Of a stretch of 64,000 bases of DNA, positions 10,126-18,988 are shown piece by piece. Positions within the stretch are counted from its first letter, which is position 1. The number at the start of each line of letters is the position of its first letter. The position numbers and the translations under genes are program-made. The notes beneath the pieces are model-generated. The model made no database searches, was not told where the DNA came from, and saw nothing but the letters and a program-made list of their open reading frames with translations. The DNA comes from Paracoccus maritimus (GTDB taxonomy: Bacteria; Pseudomonadota; Alphaproteobacteria; Rhodobacterales; Rhodobacteraceae): NCBI RefSeq assembly GCF_025195095.1, contig NZ_JANAVZ010000005.1, forward strand, positions 124,001 to 188,000, written 5' to 3'.

Positions 10126-10563
10126 ATGATCAAGGAATTCCGGGAATTTATTGCCCGCGGCAATGTCATGGACATGGCCGTTGGCATCATCATCGGTGCC
10201 GCCTTCACCGCCATCGTCAGTTCGATGGTTGATGATCTGATCAATCCGATCATCGGGCTGTTCACCGGAGGCATCGACTTTTCGAACATGTATCTGGTGA
10301 TGTCGGGCAACGTGCCGGACGGCGCAAGCCTGCAGGCCGCGCGCGATTCCGGCGCTGCGGTTTTTGCGTATGGGTCATTCCTGATGGCGGTGCTGAATTT
10401 TCTGATCGTCGCCTGGGTGGTGTTCCTGTTGGTCAAGGCGGTGAATCGCGCCCGCGACATGGCCATCGCGAAGAAGGAAGAAGAAGCCCCTGCGCCGACC
10501 GGCCCATCGCAAGAGGAACTGTTGGCCCAGATTCGCGATTTGCTGGCCGCGCGCGCGGCCTGA
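10126..10563 (+). CDS. mscL: Large-conductance mechanosensitive channel
   Basis: The 145-residue protein gates on membrane tension and protects against osmotic downshock. The amphipathic N-terminus ([20 protein letters not shown]), TM1 ([24 protein letters not shown]), a periplasmic loop, TM2 ([22 protein letters not shown]) and the acidic C-terminal helix ending [16 protein letters not shown] are all present in order. I chose the ATG at 10126 because homologues begin at this motif. The frame extends further upstream to 9976 without a conserved sequence. Confidence 0.95.
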   Translation: MIKEFREFIARGNVMDMAVGIIIGAAFTAIVSSMVDDLINPIIGLFTGGIDFSNMYLVMSGNVPDGASLQAARDSGAAVFAYGSFLMAVLNFLIVAWVVFLLVKAVNRARDMAIAKKEEEAPAPTGPSQEELLAQIRDLLAARAA

Positions 10564-10593
10564 TCGCCCGACAACTGTCAGGACAAGCAAGAA

Positions 10594-10621
10594 GCGGCGC
10601 GACCCGGATGGGTCGCGCCGC
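10594..10621. terminator. Bidirectional terminator between mscL and ald
   Basis: A perfect 12-bp stem, GCGGCGCGACCC paired with GGGTCGCGCCGC, with a GGAT loop lies between the convergent mscL and ald genes. It has no strong T-run on either side but is well placed to stop both transcripts. Confidence 0.75.
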
Positions 10622-10647
10622 AATCATTTGCGGGGGTGTGGTCGCTT

Positions 10648-11766
10648 CTAGCTGGCCAGAAGCTGATCGGGGGTCATCGCCTCGATCCCCAGCGCCTCGC
10701 CCACGGGCAGCGATGTCAGCTTGCCCTGATGGGTGGAAAGGCCGGCGCGCAGATGCGGGTCGTCCGTGATGGCCTGCCGCCAGCCCTTGCCGGCCAGCGC
10801 CAGCATGAAGGGCAGGGTGGCATTGCCAAGCGCCTGCGTCGATGTGCGCGCGACCGCGCCAGGCATGTTCGCCACGCAATAATGCACGACGCCATCGACC
10901 TCGTAGATCGGATCCTGATGCGTCGTGGCCTTCGATGTTTCGAAGCAGCCGCCCTGATCAATCGCAACATCGACCAGCACCGACCCCTGCGGCATGGTCG
11001 AAAGCTGTTCGCGGGTGACCAGCTTGGGTGCCGCGGCGCCGGGGATCAGGACCGCGCCGATCACCATGTCGGCGGTCTGGATCAGTTCGGCCGTTGCTGC
11101 GGCACTGGCATATTGCGTCGTCAGCTTGCCCATGAACACATCGTCAAGATAGCTGAGGCGCGGCACCGAACGGTCCATGACGGTCACGTTCGCGCCCATG
11201 CCGACCGCGACGCGCGCCGCCGCCGCACCGACCACGCCACCGCCGATGACCAGCACATTCGCGGGCCGCACGCCCGGAACGCCGCCCATCAGAACGCCGC
11301 GACCACCATTGGCTTTCTGCAGCGCCCAAGATCCGACCTGCGGCGCCAGCCGTCCCGCAACCTCGGACATGGGGGCCAGCAGCGGCAGGCCGCCGCGTGC
11401 GTCCGTGACCGTCTCGTAGGCGATCGAGGTGACGCCGGAATTCAGAAGATCCTCGGTCTGGGCACGGTCGGGGGCAAGGTGCAGATAGGTGAACAGCAGC
11501 TGCCCTTCGCGCAGCATCTTGCGTTCGGGGGCCTGCGGTTCCTTGACCTTGACGATCATTTCGGCCTGGTCGAAGACGCTTTTCGCATCCGGCGCGATCT
11601 CGGCGCCGATGGACATGTAATCTTCGTCGGTAAAGCCCGAACCCAGCCCGGCACCGGTTTCGACCAGTACGTTGTGGCCGCGCAGGATCGCCTCGGCGGC
11701 CGCCTCGGGTGTCAGGCCGACGCGAAACTCCTGCGGTTTGATTTCCTTTGGGCATCCGATCTTCAT
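10648..11766 (-). CDS. ald: Alanine dehydrogenase
   Basis: The 372-residue enzyme interconverts L-alanine and pyruvate plus ammonia with NAD. The N-terminal [20 protein letters not shown] and MIVKVKEPQ carry the substrate-binding residues. The Rossmann motif [20 protein letters not shown] lies near residue 173, followed by the VMD end of the second strand. A GGGAGGA ribosome-binding site precedes the start. It is divergent from an Lrp/AsnC gene, which in related bacteria activates ald in response to alanine; the pairing here suggests the same control. Confidence 0.95.
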   Translation of the reverse strand: MKIGCPKEIKPQEFRVGLTPEAAAEAILRGHNVLVETGAGLGSGFTDEDYMSIGAEIAPDAKSVFDQAEMIVKVKEPQAPERKMLREGQLLFTYLHLAPDRAQTEDLLNSGVTSIAYETVTDARGGLPLLAPMSEVAGRLAPQVGSWALQKANGGRGVLMGGVPGVRPANVLVIGGGVVGAAAARVAVGMGANVTVMDRSVPRLSYLDDVFMGKLTTQYASAAATAELIQTADMVIGAVLIPGAAAPKLVTREQLSTMPQGSVLVDVAIDQGGCFETSKATTHQDPIYEVDGVVHYCVANMPGAVARTSTQALGNATLPFMLALAGKGWRQAITDDPHLRAGLSTHQGKLTSLPVGEALGIEAMTPDQLLAS

Positions 11767-11863
11767 CGCGTTTTCCTCCCAGAATTTCTGCGATTCATTA
11801 TGAAGTGCATTCTGTCACGCATGGCGTGAAAGGTGCTGCGAAGCTGTGCGCGGTTGCCTTCAG

Positions 11864-11912
11864 TTCTTCGAAGAAAGTTCTGGATTTTGCTAACTGAATC
11901 GAAGATTATTCG
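11864..11912. promoter_or_regulatory. Palindromes between ald and its Lrp-type regulator
   Basis: A perfect 12-bp palindrome TTCTTCGAAGAA lies at 11864-11875 and a second, CGAA-5-TTCG, at 11900-11912. Both are in the 149-bp divergent intergenic region and are candidate binding sites for the adjacent regulator. The second lies only a few bases before the regulator's own ATG, which would fit autoregulation. Confidence 0.45.
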
Positions 11913-11915
11913 CAA

Positions 11916-12377
11916 ATGACTAATCTTGACGCAATAGACCGCCGAATTCTGGGGCTACTTCAGAAGAAGGGGCGAATCAGCAACGCCGACCTGGCGCAGC
12001 AAGTGCATCTTTCACCATCGGCCTGTCATCGCCGCGTGCAGCGACTGGAAGAAGCCGGGGTCATCTCGGGCTATGTCGCGCTGCTGGATGCGCGGGCCCT
12101 GCGCCGCCAGACCACCGTCTTCGTCGAGATCACATTGTCGGGTCAGGCCGATGAATTGCTTGATGGATTCGAACGCGCGGTCAGCGCCATCCCAGATGTG
12201 CTGGAATGTCACCTGATGGCGGGAACTGCAGATTACCTGCTGAAGATCGTGGTCGAGGATACCGACGATTTCGCCCGCATCCATCGTCAGCATCTGGCCC
12301 GCCTGCCGGGCGTCGCGCAGATGCACTCCAGCTTTGCGTTGCGGACCGTGTTCAGGACTACCGCTATTCCGGTCTGA
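11916..12377 (+). CDS. Lrp/AsnC family transcriptional regulator
   Basis: The 153-residue protein has an N-terminal winged HTH (LDAIDRRILGLLQKKGRISNADLAQQV, recognition helix around SPSACHRRVQRLEEAG). A C-terminal RAM ligand-binding domain follows (VFVEITLSG, CHLMAGTADYLLKIVVEDTDDFARIH). Its divergence from ald suggests it is the alanine-responsive AldR/PutR-type regulator of that gene. The ligand is inferred from the neighbour only. Confidence 0.92.
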   Translation: MTNLDAIDRRILGLLQKKGRISNADLAQQVHLSPSACHRRVQRLEEAGVISGYVALLDARALRRQTTVFVEITLSGQADELLDGFERAVSAIPDVLECHLMAGTADYLLKIVVEDTDDFARIHRQHLARLPGVAQMHSSFALRTVFRTTAIPV

Positions 12378-12447
12378 ATCAACGGCGCGGAACCCGATGG
12401 TGCGGCAGCAGCGTTGTCACTGCCAGACAGACAGCAGGAGACGTGCG

Positions 12448-13212
12448 ATGTTGAATACACCGTTCAAGGCCCTGGTCGTGGGAACGCAGTTGGCTGCGGC
12501 CAGCCTGATGGCGACGACAGCCATGGCCCAGACTTCGGATATCGAAACGCCGCAGGGCAATACCGTCGTGGTCCCCGAGGAGGCTTTGCAAGAGTCCCCT
12601 TCCGAGGGGTTCGTGAGTGAAAGCGACTATCCGCGCCTGGAAAACCTTGAGAACTATGACCGGATCGCCGAGACCCTCACCGCACAGGGGTATTCCGATA
12701 TCTTCATTCAGCGTGAAGGCCCGATCCTGACCATCACGGCGCAACGTGCAGGCGTCCCGACCGAACTGGTCTACAGCACCGCCAATGGCCGTCTGGTGTC
12801 GGTCGATGGCGTCGAGACACGCGAAGCACCAGAGGGGTCCTCGGCGGGAGACGCGGCAGGCCTGACCGCGACACCCCAGTCCGGCGACGGCTCTGATTCG
12901 AGGGGCGGTGACGATGCTGACGGCGGCAGTGGTGATGGTGCCACTGATGGTGGCAGCGACACAGGCGGCGAAGCTGACGGCATGGGCGGCGATGCGGGTG
13001 CCGGAGACGACGGGGCAGACGCCGGCACGGATAGCGGCGACGGCGGAGAGTCCGGCAGCGAATCCGACAGCGGTTCTGATGGCGGCGGCGACGGCGGTTC
13101 CGGCGGCGATGGCGGCGGAGACTCGGACGGCGGTTCCGATGGCGGTTCCGATGGTGGTTCCGATGGTGGATCGGACGGTGGGTCGGACGGCGGGTCTGAC
13201 AGCAATGGCTGA
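12448..13212 (+). CDS. Secreted protein with Gly/Ser/Asp tandem-repeat tail
   Basis: The 254-residue protein has a signal peptide ending ATTAMA (about residue 28), a folded part around residues 60-115 (IAETLTAQGYSDIFIQREGP, then LVYSTANGRLVSVDGV) that looks like a small PepSY-type beta module, and then about 110 residues of almost only Gly, Asp and Ser. I do not recognise a named family. The acidic, flexible tail could bind divalent cations or act as a spacer. The start was chosen at 12448 because it gives the signal peptide and follows CAGGAG. Confidence 0.7.
   Translation: MLNTPFKALVVGTQLAAASLMATTAMAQTSDIETPQGNTVVVPEEALQESPSEGFVSESDYPRLENLENYDRIAETLTAQGYSDIFIQREGPILTITAQRAGVPTELVYSTANGRLVSVDGVETREAPEGSSAGDAAGLTATPQSGDGSDSRGGDDADGGSGDGATDGGSDTGGEADGMGGDAGAGDDGADAGTDSGDGGESGSESDSGSDGGGDGGSGGDGGGDSDGGSDGGSDGGSDGGSDGGSDGGSDSNG
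13126..13197 (+). repeat. 12-bp tandem repeat coding Asp-Gly-Gly-Ser
   Basis: Six consecutive 12-bp units of the form GAY GGN GGN TCN lie in frame at the 3' end of the secreted-protein gene. Units differ mostly at third codon positions, so the protein repeat is better conserved than the DNA. Confidence 0.9.
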
Positions 13213-13240
13213 TACTTTCCGCTTCCCGGCATGACCAAAA

Positions 13241-13275
13241 GAAAACCCCCGCGGCATGGTGCCACGGGGGTTTTC
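13241..13275. terminator. Bidirectional intrinsic terminator
   Basis: An 11-bp stem GAAAACCCCCG / CGGGGGTTTTC flanks a 13-nt loop between the convergent secreted-protein gene and rpsU. T-runs exist on both strands within the stem. Confidence 0.85.
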
Positions 13276-13300
13276 AAATGAATTAAAGGATCGCGTCGCC

Positions 13301-13507
13301 TTACAGCGCGCCTTCGCGCTGTGCCTTTTTACGGGCCAGCTTGCGGGCGCGGCGGACGGCCTCGGCCTTTTCACGGGCTTTCTTGACCGACGGCTTCTCG
13401 AAATGCTGCCGAAGCTTCATTTCGCGGAAGACCCCCTCGCGCTGAAGTTTCTTCTTCAGGGCGCGAAGTGCTTGTTCGACGTTGTTGTCGCGAACATTGA
13501 CCTGCAT
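13301..13507 (-). CDS. rpsU: 30S ribosomal protein S21
   Basis: This is a 68-residue, very basic protein with the standard S21 sequence: [20 protein letters not shown], then [20 protein letters not shown] and a Lys/Arg-rich C-terminal helix. It sits in the small ribosomal subunit near the anti-Shine-Dalgarno region. It is divergent from the COQ9-like gene, the arrangement that gave that family the name RpsU-divergently transcribed protein. Confidence 0.97.
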   Translation of the reverse strand: MQVNVRDNNVEQALRALKKKLQREGVFREMKLRQHFEKPSVKKAREKAEAVRRARKLARKKAQREGAL

Positions 13508-13597
13508 GTGGTTGTCACCACCTTCCTAGGTTAGAGTTGCAAAGATTGCAGGAGGCGTCCCAATAACAAAGCCGGACGCCTTTGTCCAGAAGAGGCT

Positions 13598-14257
13598 ATG
13601 ATGACCCAGACCGAACGCGATGCGCTGCTGGATGCCGCGCTGATCCATGTGCCGTTTGACGGCATGAACGATCGCGCCCTGCTGGCGGGGGCGCGTGATC
13701 TTGGCATGTCCGACGCGCTTGCGCGGGTGTATTTCCCGCAAGGCGGTGCGGGGCTGGCTGCGGCTTATCATCGTCGTGCGGATGCGGAACTGCGCGACTG
13801 GCTGGCGGGCACGCCGCCGCAGGGCAGGTTTCGTGATCGGGTTGCTGCGGCGGTCTGGCATCGGCTGGAACTGTCGGATGTGGAACTGGTGCGCGCCGGT
13901 GCCGCGACGCTGACCCTGCCGCAGAATGCCGCCTTGGCCGCGCGTCTGGTCTGGGAAACCGCGGATGTGATCTGGACCGGGCTTGGCGACCGGTCCGATG
14001 ATGTGAACTGGTATTCCAAGCGTGCGACGCTGTCGGCCGTGATCAGCTCGACCGTGCTGTTCTGGTTGGGCGACGATTCGGACTGTCGCGCCGACAGTCG
14101 GGACTTTCTTGATCGCCGGATCGACGGCGTGATGCGCTTTGAAGGCGTCAAGGCGCGTCTTGGCCGCCTGCCGGGCGCCGAGATGCTGGGCCGCGCGGCG
14201 TTCGGATGGATCCGTTCGCCAAAGCCGCGTGATCTTCCCGGCAAGACCCATTCCTGA
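13598..14257 (+). CDS. COQ9-family protein (ubiquinone biosynthesis accessory)
   Basis: The 219-residue helical protein has the COQ9/RpsU-divergent family pattern: an N-terminal TetR-like helical bundle (LLDAALIHVPFDGMNDRALLAGARDLG), then the conserved central LIWETADVIWTGLGDRSDDVNWYSKRATLSAVISST-type region (here VWETADVIWTGLGDRSDDVN), and a C-terminal amphipathic helix. COQ9 binds lipid and quinone intermediates for the COQ7-type hydroxylase. No ubiquinone enzyme is adjacent. The divergence from rpsU strengthens the assignment. Confidence 0.9.
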   Translation: MMTQTERDALLDAALIHVPFDGMNDRALLAGARDLGMSDALARVYFPQGGAGLAAAYHRRADAELRDWLAGTPPQGRFRDRVAAAVWHRLELSDVELVRAGAATLTLPQNAALAARLVWETADVIWTGLGDRSDDVNWYSKRATLSAVISSTVLFWLGDDSDCRADSRDFLDRRIDGVMRFEGVKARLGRLPGAEMLGRAAFGWIRSPKPRDLPGKTHS

Positions 14258-14270
14258 CGAAGGAGAGACG

Positions 14271-15260
14271 ATGTTTCCCGATGCGATGAACGCGGTCGAG
14301 ATTGCCGCCCCCGGCGATGCCGACCAGCTGCAGATGACCCGCCGCCCGGTGCCGGTTCCGCGCCACGACGAAATCCTGATCCGGGTGGCCTATGCCGGCG
14401 TGAACCGGCCGGATGTTCTGCAACGTCAGGGGTCATACGCGCCGCCTCCGGATGCTTCGGATCTGCCCGGCCTCGAGGCGTCGGGCGAGATCGTGGGGAT
14501 GGGCGCGGGCGTGACCCGCTGGAAGAAGGGCGAGACGGTGTGCGCGCTGCTGCCCGGCGGCGGGTATGCCGAATATGTCGCCTGCCACGCAGATCACGCG
14601 CTGCGGGTTCCCGCGGGCCTGTCATTGCGCGAAGCGGCGTGCCTGCCCGAAACCGCATTCACCGTCTGGTCGAACGTCGTGACGCGCGGTGGCCTGCGCG
14701 GTGGCGAGCGGTTTCTGGTTCATGGCGGTACCTCGGGGATTGGCATGATGGCGATCCAGATCGCGCGGGCGCTGGGGGCGCGGGTTTTTGCCACCGCAGG
14801 CAGCGATCGGAAATGCGCGGCGATCGAGTCGCTTGGCGCGACCGCGATCAATTACCGCAACGAGGATTTCACCAAGCGGCTGGCCCCCGAGGGTGGCGCG
14901 GACCTGATCCTGGACATGGTCGGCGGCAGCTATATCCCGCGCAACATCAAGGCGCTGGCAAATGATGGCCGTCTGGTGATGATCGCCTTCCTCGAAGGCC
15001 CCAAGGTCGAGCTGAATTTCGCCCAGGTCATGGTCAAGCGTCTGACCGTGACCGGGTCGACGCTGCGGCCGCAATCGGACGTGGCCAAGGCCGAGATCGC
15101 CGAGGCGCTGCGCAAGCAACTATGGCCGCTGATCGTCGGCGGCGCCGTCAAGGTCAGCATCGATAGCGAGTTCGCGTTGGACGCCGCCGCCGAGGCGCAT
15201 CGCCGGATGGAAAGCAGCGATCATATCGGCAAGATCGTTCTGAAGGTCGCGGGCGGCTGA
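14271..15260 (+). CDS. NAD(P)H-quinone oxidoreductase, PIG3 type
   Basis: This 329-residue zinc-free medium-chain reductase/dehydrogenase starts at an ATG preceded by AAGGAGAG. AYAGVNRPDVLQRQGSY and the DLPGLEASGEIVGMG block are typical of PIG3/quinone oxidoreductases. The nucleotide-binding motif HGGTSGIGMMAIQIARALGA is near residue 150. It is expected to reduce quinones with NADPH. The cysteines and histidines of zinc alcohol dehydrogenases are missing, which supports the subgroup. It lies 13 bp after the COQ9-like gene and may share its transcript. Confidence 0.9.
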   Translation: MFPDAMNAVEIAAPGDADQLQMTRRPVPVPRHDEILIRVAYAGVNRPDVLQRQGSYAPPPDASDLPGLEASGEIVGMGAGVTRWKKGETVCALLPGGGYAEYVACHADHALRVPAGLSLREAACLPETAFTVWSNVVTRGGLRGGERFLVHGGTSGIGMMAIQIARALGARVFATAGSDRKCAAIESLGATAINYRNEDFTKRLAPEGGADLILDMVGGSYIPRNIKALANDGRLVMIAFLEGPKVELNFAQVMVKRLTVTGSTLRPQSDVAKAEIAEALRKQLWPLIVGGAVKVSIDSEFALDAAAEAHRRMESSDHIGKIVLKVAGG

Positions 15261-15362
15261 GCTGCCAATTCAGACATCGAAAATCAGGAAATGCGATGGG
15301 GCGTTGAGCCCCGGATGGCGGCGCGGTAATCAGGCCGGACGCATGGGGAGGGACGACGACAG

Positions 15363-17642
15363 ATGACCGACAAGACACGCCGCGGTGCCCGCATCACGCC
15401 CGAAGAGGCGCTGGCCTATCATATGGAGCCGCGGCCGGGAAAATACGACATCGTCGCCTCGACCCCGATGACGACGCAGCGCGACCTGTCACTGGCATAC
15501 AGTCCCGGCGTGGCCGTGCCGGTGCAGGCGATCGCCGATCAGCCCGAGACGGCATATGACTATACCACCAAGGGCAACATGGTTGCAGTGATCTCGAACG
15601 GCACGGCGATCCTTGGGATGGGCAATCTGGGCGCACTGGCCTCGAAGCCGGTGATGGAGGGCAAGGCTGTCCTGTTCAAGCGATTCGCCGATGTGAACGC
15701 CATCGACATCGAACTGGACACCGAGGATGCCGACGAATTCGTCAACGCGGTCAGGCTGATGGGGCCGACCTTCGGTGGGATCAACCTGGAAGATATCAAG
15801 GCGCCCGAATGCTTCATCATCGAGCAGCGCCTGAAAGAGCTTATGGATATCCCCGTCTTCCATGACGATCAGCATGGCACGGCGGTGATCTGCGCGGCTG
15901 GCCTGATCAATGCGCTGGAACTGTCGGGAAAGAAGATCGAGGACGTGAGGATCGTCCTGAACGGCGCCGGTGCCGCCGGGATCGCCTGTCTGGAACTGCT
16001 GAAATCCATGGGCGCGCGCCACGACAACTGCATCATGTGCGACACCAAGGGCGTGATCTATCAAGGTCGCACCGAGGGCATGAACCAGTGGAAATCCGCC
16101 CATGCCGTCGTGACCGAGGCCCGCAGCCTGGAAGACGCGATGAAGGGCGCCGATGTGTTCCTGGGTGTGTCTGCCAAGGGCGCGGTGACGCAGGACATGG
16201 TGCAATCGATGGCCGACAATCCTGTCATCTTCGCCATGGCGAACCCCGATCCGGAAATCACCCCCGAAGATGCCCATGCCGTCCGCCCCGACGCCATCGT
16301 GGCCACCGGGCGCAGCGATTACCCGAACCAGGTGAACAACGTCCTTGGCTTTCCCTATCTGTTCCGCGGCGCGCTGGATATCCACGCCCGGGCGATCAAT
16401 GACGACATGAAGATCGCCTGCGCCCAGGCCCTTGCACGTCTGGCGCGCGAGGATGTGCCAGACGAGGTTGCGGCTGCCTATGGCCGCAAGCTGCAGTTCG
16501 GGCGCGATTACATCATTCCGACGCCCTTCGATCCGCGCCTGATCCATGTCGTGCCGCCTGCCGTCGCGCGGGCCGGCATGGATACGGGCGTCGCCCGCCG
16601 CCCGATCATCGACATGGATGGGTATGTGCAATCGCTGAAGGCGCGGATGGACCCGACCGCAGCGATCTTGCGCGGCATTCACGTCCGTGCGCGGCAGAAA
16701 CAGGCCCGGATGATCTTTGCGGAAGGCGACGATCCCCGCGTGCTGCGCGCGGCTGTCGCATGGCAACGGACCGGGATGGGACAGGCGCTTGTCGTCGGAC
16801 GCGAAAATGACGTTCGCGAAAAGCTGGAGGCGGCGGGGCTTGCCGATGCCGCACGTGAGATCACCGTCGTGAATGCCGCCAATTCCCGGCATCTCGATGC
16901 CTATCACGAATTTCTCTATGCTCGCCTTCAGCGCAAGGGGGTTGACCGAGAGGACGCGCACAAGCTTGCCAATCGCGACCGCCATGTCTTTGCGGCGCTG
17001 ATGCTGGCCCATGGCCATGGCGACGGGTTGGTGACAGGGGCCACGCGCAAGAATGCCCATGTTCTGGCGCAGATCGGGCAGGTTTTCGATCTGCGACCGC
17101 AGGACAGGGCGGTGGGCGTCACGGCGGTGCTGCACAAGGGGCGGATCGTCCTGATCGGCGATACGCTGGTTCATGAATGGCCCGAGGCCGAAGATCTGGC
17201 GGACATCGCGACCCGCGGTGCCGCGGTCGCCCGCGGCCTTGGGCTGGAGCCGCGCGTTGCCTTCCTGTCCTTCTCGAATTTCGGGTATCCGGTCAGCGAA
17301 AGGGCCACGAAGATGGCCGAGGCGCCCAAGGTGCTGGATGCGCGCGGCGTCGATTTCGAATACGAGGGCGAGATGACCGTGGATGTCGCCCTGAACGCCG
17401 ATTCAGCTGCGCGCTATCCGTTCAGTCGGCTGACCGGCCCGGCGAATGTGCTGGTCGTGCCGGCACGGCATTCGGCGTCGATCTCGGTCAAGCTGATGCA
17501 GGAAATGGCGGGCGCGACGGTGATCGGCCCGATCCTGACCGGGGTGCCGCGGCCGATCCAGATCTGTTCGACGACCTCGACGGTCAGCGATATCCTGCAT
17601 ATGGCGGCGATTTCGGCCGGGGGGCTTGGCGCGGTCCGCTAG
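15363..17642 (+). CDS. maeB: NADP-dependent malic enzyme with phosphotransacetylase domain
   Basis: This 759-residue enzyme oxidatively decarboxylates malate to pyruvate. Residues 1-430 are the malic enzyme domain: LAYSPGVAVPVQAI, the metal-binding VFHDDQHGTAV near 165 and the dinucleotide fold NGAGAAGIACLELLKSMG near 200. Residues 440-759 resemble phosphotransacetylase (RMIFAEGDDPRVLRA, LVTGATRKNAHVL, ending in AAISAGGLGAVR). In this family that domain is thought to be regulatory, responding to acetyl-CoA, rather than catalytic. The enzyme supplies NADPH and pyruvate. The gene is monocistronic, convergent with the next. Confidence 0.96.
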   Translation: MTDKTRRGARITPEEALAYHMEPRPGKYDIVASTPMTTQRDLSLAYSPGVAVPVQAIADQPETAYDYTTKGNMVAVISNGTAILGMGNLGALASKPVMEGKAVLFKRFADVNAIDIELDTEDADEFVNAVRLMGPTFGGINLEDIKAPECFIIEQRLKELMDIPVFHDDQHGTAVICAAGLINALELSGKKIEDVRIVLNGAGAAGIACLELLKSMGARHDNCIMCDTKGVIYQGRTEGMNQWKSAHAVVTEARSLEDAMKGADVFLGVSAKGAVTQDMVQSMADNPVIFAMANPDPEITPEDAHAVRPDAIVATGRSDYPNQVNNVLGFPYLFRGALDIHARAINDDMKIACAQALARLAREDVPDEVAAAYGRKLQFGRDYIIPTPFDPRLIHVVPPAVARAGMDTGVARRPIIDMDGYVQSLKARMDPTAAILRGIHVRARQKQARMIFAEGDDPRVLRAAVAWQRTGMGQALVVGRENDVREKLEAAGLADAAREITVVNAANSRHLDAYHEFLYARLQRKGVDREDAHKLANRDRHVFAALMLAHGHGDGLVTGATRKNAHVLAQIGQVFDLRPQDRAVGVTAVLHKGRIVLIGDTLVHEWPEAEDLADIATRGAAVARGLGLEPRVAFLSFSNFGYPVSERATKMAEAPKVLDARGVDFEYEGEMTVDVALNADSAARYPFSRLTGPANVLVVPARHSASISVKLMQEMAGATVIGPILTGVPRPIQICSTTSTVSDILHMAAISAGGLGAVR

Positions 17643-17653
17643 GTCCGGCCGCA

Positions 17654-18616
17654 TCAGCCCTTGCTGGGCAGCGGCTCTGCCTTGGCGGGCGCGGCGACAG
17701 GATCTATTCCGTGCCGCCGTGCGGTTCGCGCAAGCCAGCTTTCGGGCGGCGGCACCCCCTGCCACCAGGTCCACAAGGCGCGCTTGGTGAAGCCGAAGAT
17801 ATGGACCGACGTGGTCCCGTCGCGCTGGATCAGCCTGTCCGGCGCCCCAGGCGTCCAAAGCAGCGGCAGAGAGTCGCGAAACAGCGGATAATAGATGTGC
17901 CGTGGGGCGGCGCGCCAGAACTGGCCTGTCTGCTGCAGCGCGTGCGTCAGAAGTCGCGGCCCGGTATCACCCCACGGCAGGTCGGCCGGTCCCAGCCGGT
18001 CCTGACCGCGGCGCCGATCAATCCAGCCGGGGTCTGCCCAGGGTGGTTCAAGCTGACGACGCTCGAGAAACCTTGCCATCAGCTGCAGTGCCGGGCAGCC
18101 CGGTGGCAGCGCCAGCACTCCGGACAGGACGCCGCCCCTGTCGTCCAGGCCAGCCGCATAGCCGTCATTCAGCGCGAACGGTCGCAGACAATAGGCGTCC
18201 AGATCTGCCCAGATCACCTGATGCCGTTGCAGCAGTTCGACCCGGAACAGATCCGACCAGACCGCCATTTCCTTGCGCGTGGGCGGATCGGACAGGAAGT
18301 CGGGCGGCGGCATGATGTCGACGGCGTTTGCTGTTCGCACGCCATCGGGAATACCGGCGACAGGATGCGCCAGATACAGCGTGAAGTCGCAGCCTTGTTC
18401 CTGATAGGAACGAATCACCATCTGTTCGATGAAGGAAAGCGGCTCGCCCGCCCAGAACGAGGCGACGGGTAGCGGCCAAGCGGTGTCTTTTGGCAAACCG
18501 GTCTCCGTTTCATGTTTGCGTAGAAGATGCGCCGCCTGCGGTTGTGGCGCAACCGGCTGGGGCCGCGATCCCTTCGCCGCGATGTGATTGTTTGACAGCA
18601 GGCCGGGCATTGACAC
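17654..18616 (-). CDS. Glycosyltransferase-like protein (DxD motif)
   Basis: This roughly 320-residue protein has the pattern of sugar-binding DxD glycosyltransferases of the capsular-polysaccharide/Gly_transf_sug type. MPPPDFLSDPPTRKEMAVWS lies before VIWADLDAYCLRPF, where Asp-Leu-Asp is the likely metal and sugar-nucleotide ligand. FWAGEPLSFIEQMVIRSY near the N-terminus fits the family, in which the enzyme reads a list of peers before acting. The start is GTG 18616 or ATG 18610. Its sugar and acceptor are unknown, and no capsule cluster is adjacent. Confidence 0.65.
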   Translation of the reverse strand: MSMPGLLSNNHIAAKGSRPQPVAPQPQAAHLLRKHETETGLPKDTAWPLPVASFWAGEPLSFIEQMVIRSYQEQGCDFTLYLAHPVAGIPDGVRTANAVDIMPPPDFLSDPPTRKEMAVWSDLFRVELLQRHQVIWADLDAYCLRPFALNDGYAAGLDDRGGVLSGVLALPPGCPALQLMARFLERRQLEPPWADPGWIDRRRGQDRLGPADLPWGDTGPRLLTHALQQTGQFWRAAPRHIYYPLFRDSLPLLWTPGAPDRLIQRDGTTSVHIFGFTKRALWTWWQGVPPPESWLARTARRHGIDPVAAPAKAEPLPSKG

Positions 18617-18672
18617 ACAGGGGTGGATCGGCGCATTTGACGTAAAGTTGACAAAACAAGTTGGAATTAACG

Positions 18673-18981
18673 ATGACGGCGAGATTTCAGACGGTCGGGC
18701 AGTTTGCCACGCAGAACGCGCGGAAATACATGACGCAGCTTTGCAAGCATTTCGCCCACAAGGTGCCGGCCGAGGTCGAGGGCGTTCAGGGTCATGTCAC
18801 CTTCGCCATGGGGACGGCAAAACTACACGCAGGCGATTCCGGTCTGACCGTGCAGCTATGTGCGGACAGCGAAACCGCGTTGGCGCGGATGCGTCCGATC
18901 ATCGACGATCATCTGAAGCGCTTTGCCTTCCGCGAGGATTTTCAGACCATGGACTGGTCTGCGCCCGCAGTCGCCGACTGA
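18673..18981 (+). CDS. DUF2218 protein at the edge of the siderophore locus
   Basis: The 102-residue protein matches DUF2218: QFATQNARKYMTQLCKHFAHKV, then FAMGTAKLHAGDSGLTVQL and a C-terminal DHLKRFAFREDF. DUF2218 genes are often seen beside siderophore utilisation genes, but no biochemical role is established that I know of. The TTGACA-containing 56-bp gap upstream separates it from the divergent glycosyltransferase gene. It ends 7 bp before the stop of the convergent condensation gene, so it may be iron-regulated with the locus. Confidence 0.8.
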   Translation: MTARFQTVGQFATQNARKYMTQLCKHFAHKVPAEVEGVQGHVTFAMGTAKLHAGDSGLTVQLCADSETALARMRPIIDDHLKRFAFREDFQTMDWSAPAVAD

Positions 18982-18988
18982 GGCGTAT

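Noticed and set aside
13126..13197. Short tandem units considered as a CRISPR-like array
   Set aside because: Units are contiguous 12-mers without spacers and lie in frame in a gene; no cas genes in the window.
12771..13277. Minus-strand Pro/Ser/Glu-rich frame with PPSD/PPSE repeats
   Set aside because: It is the reverse reading of the Gly/Asp/Ser repeat gene, which has a signal peptide and ribosome-binding site on the plus strand.
15489..17174. 561-codon open frame antisense to malic enzyme
   Set aside because: It mirrors a clear maeB gene in full; the product is His/Arg/Gly-rich without motifs, as expected for antisense frames at high G+C.
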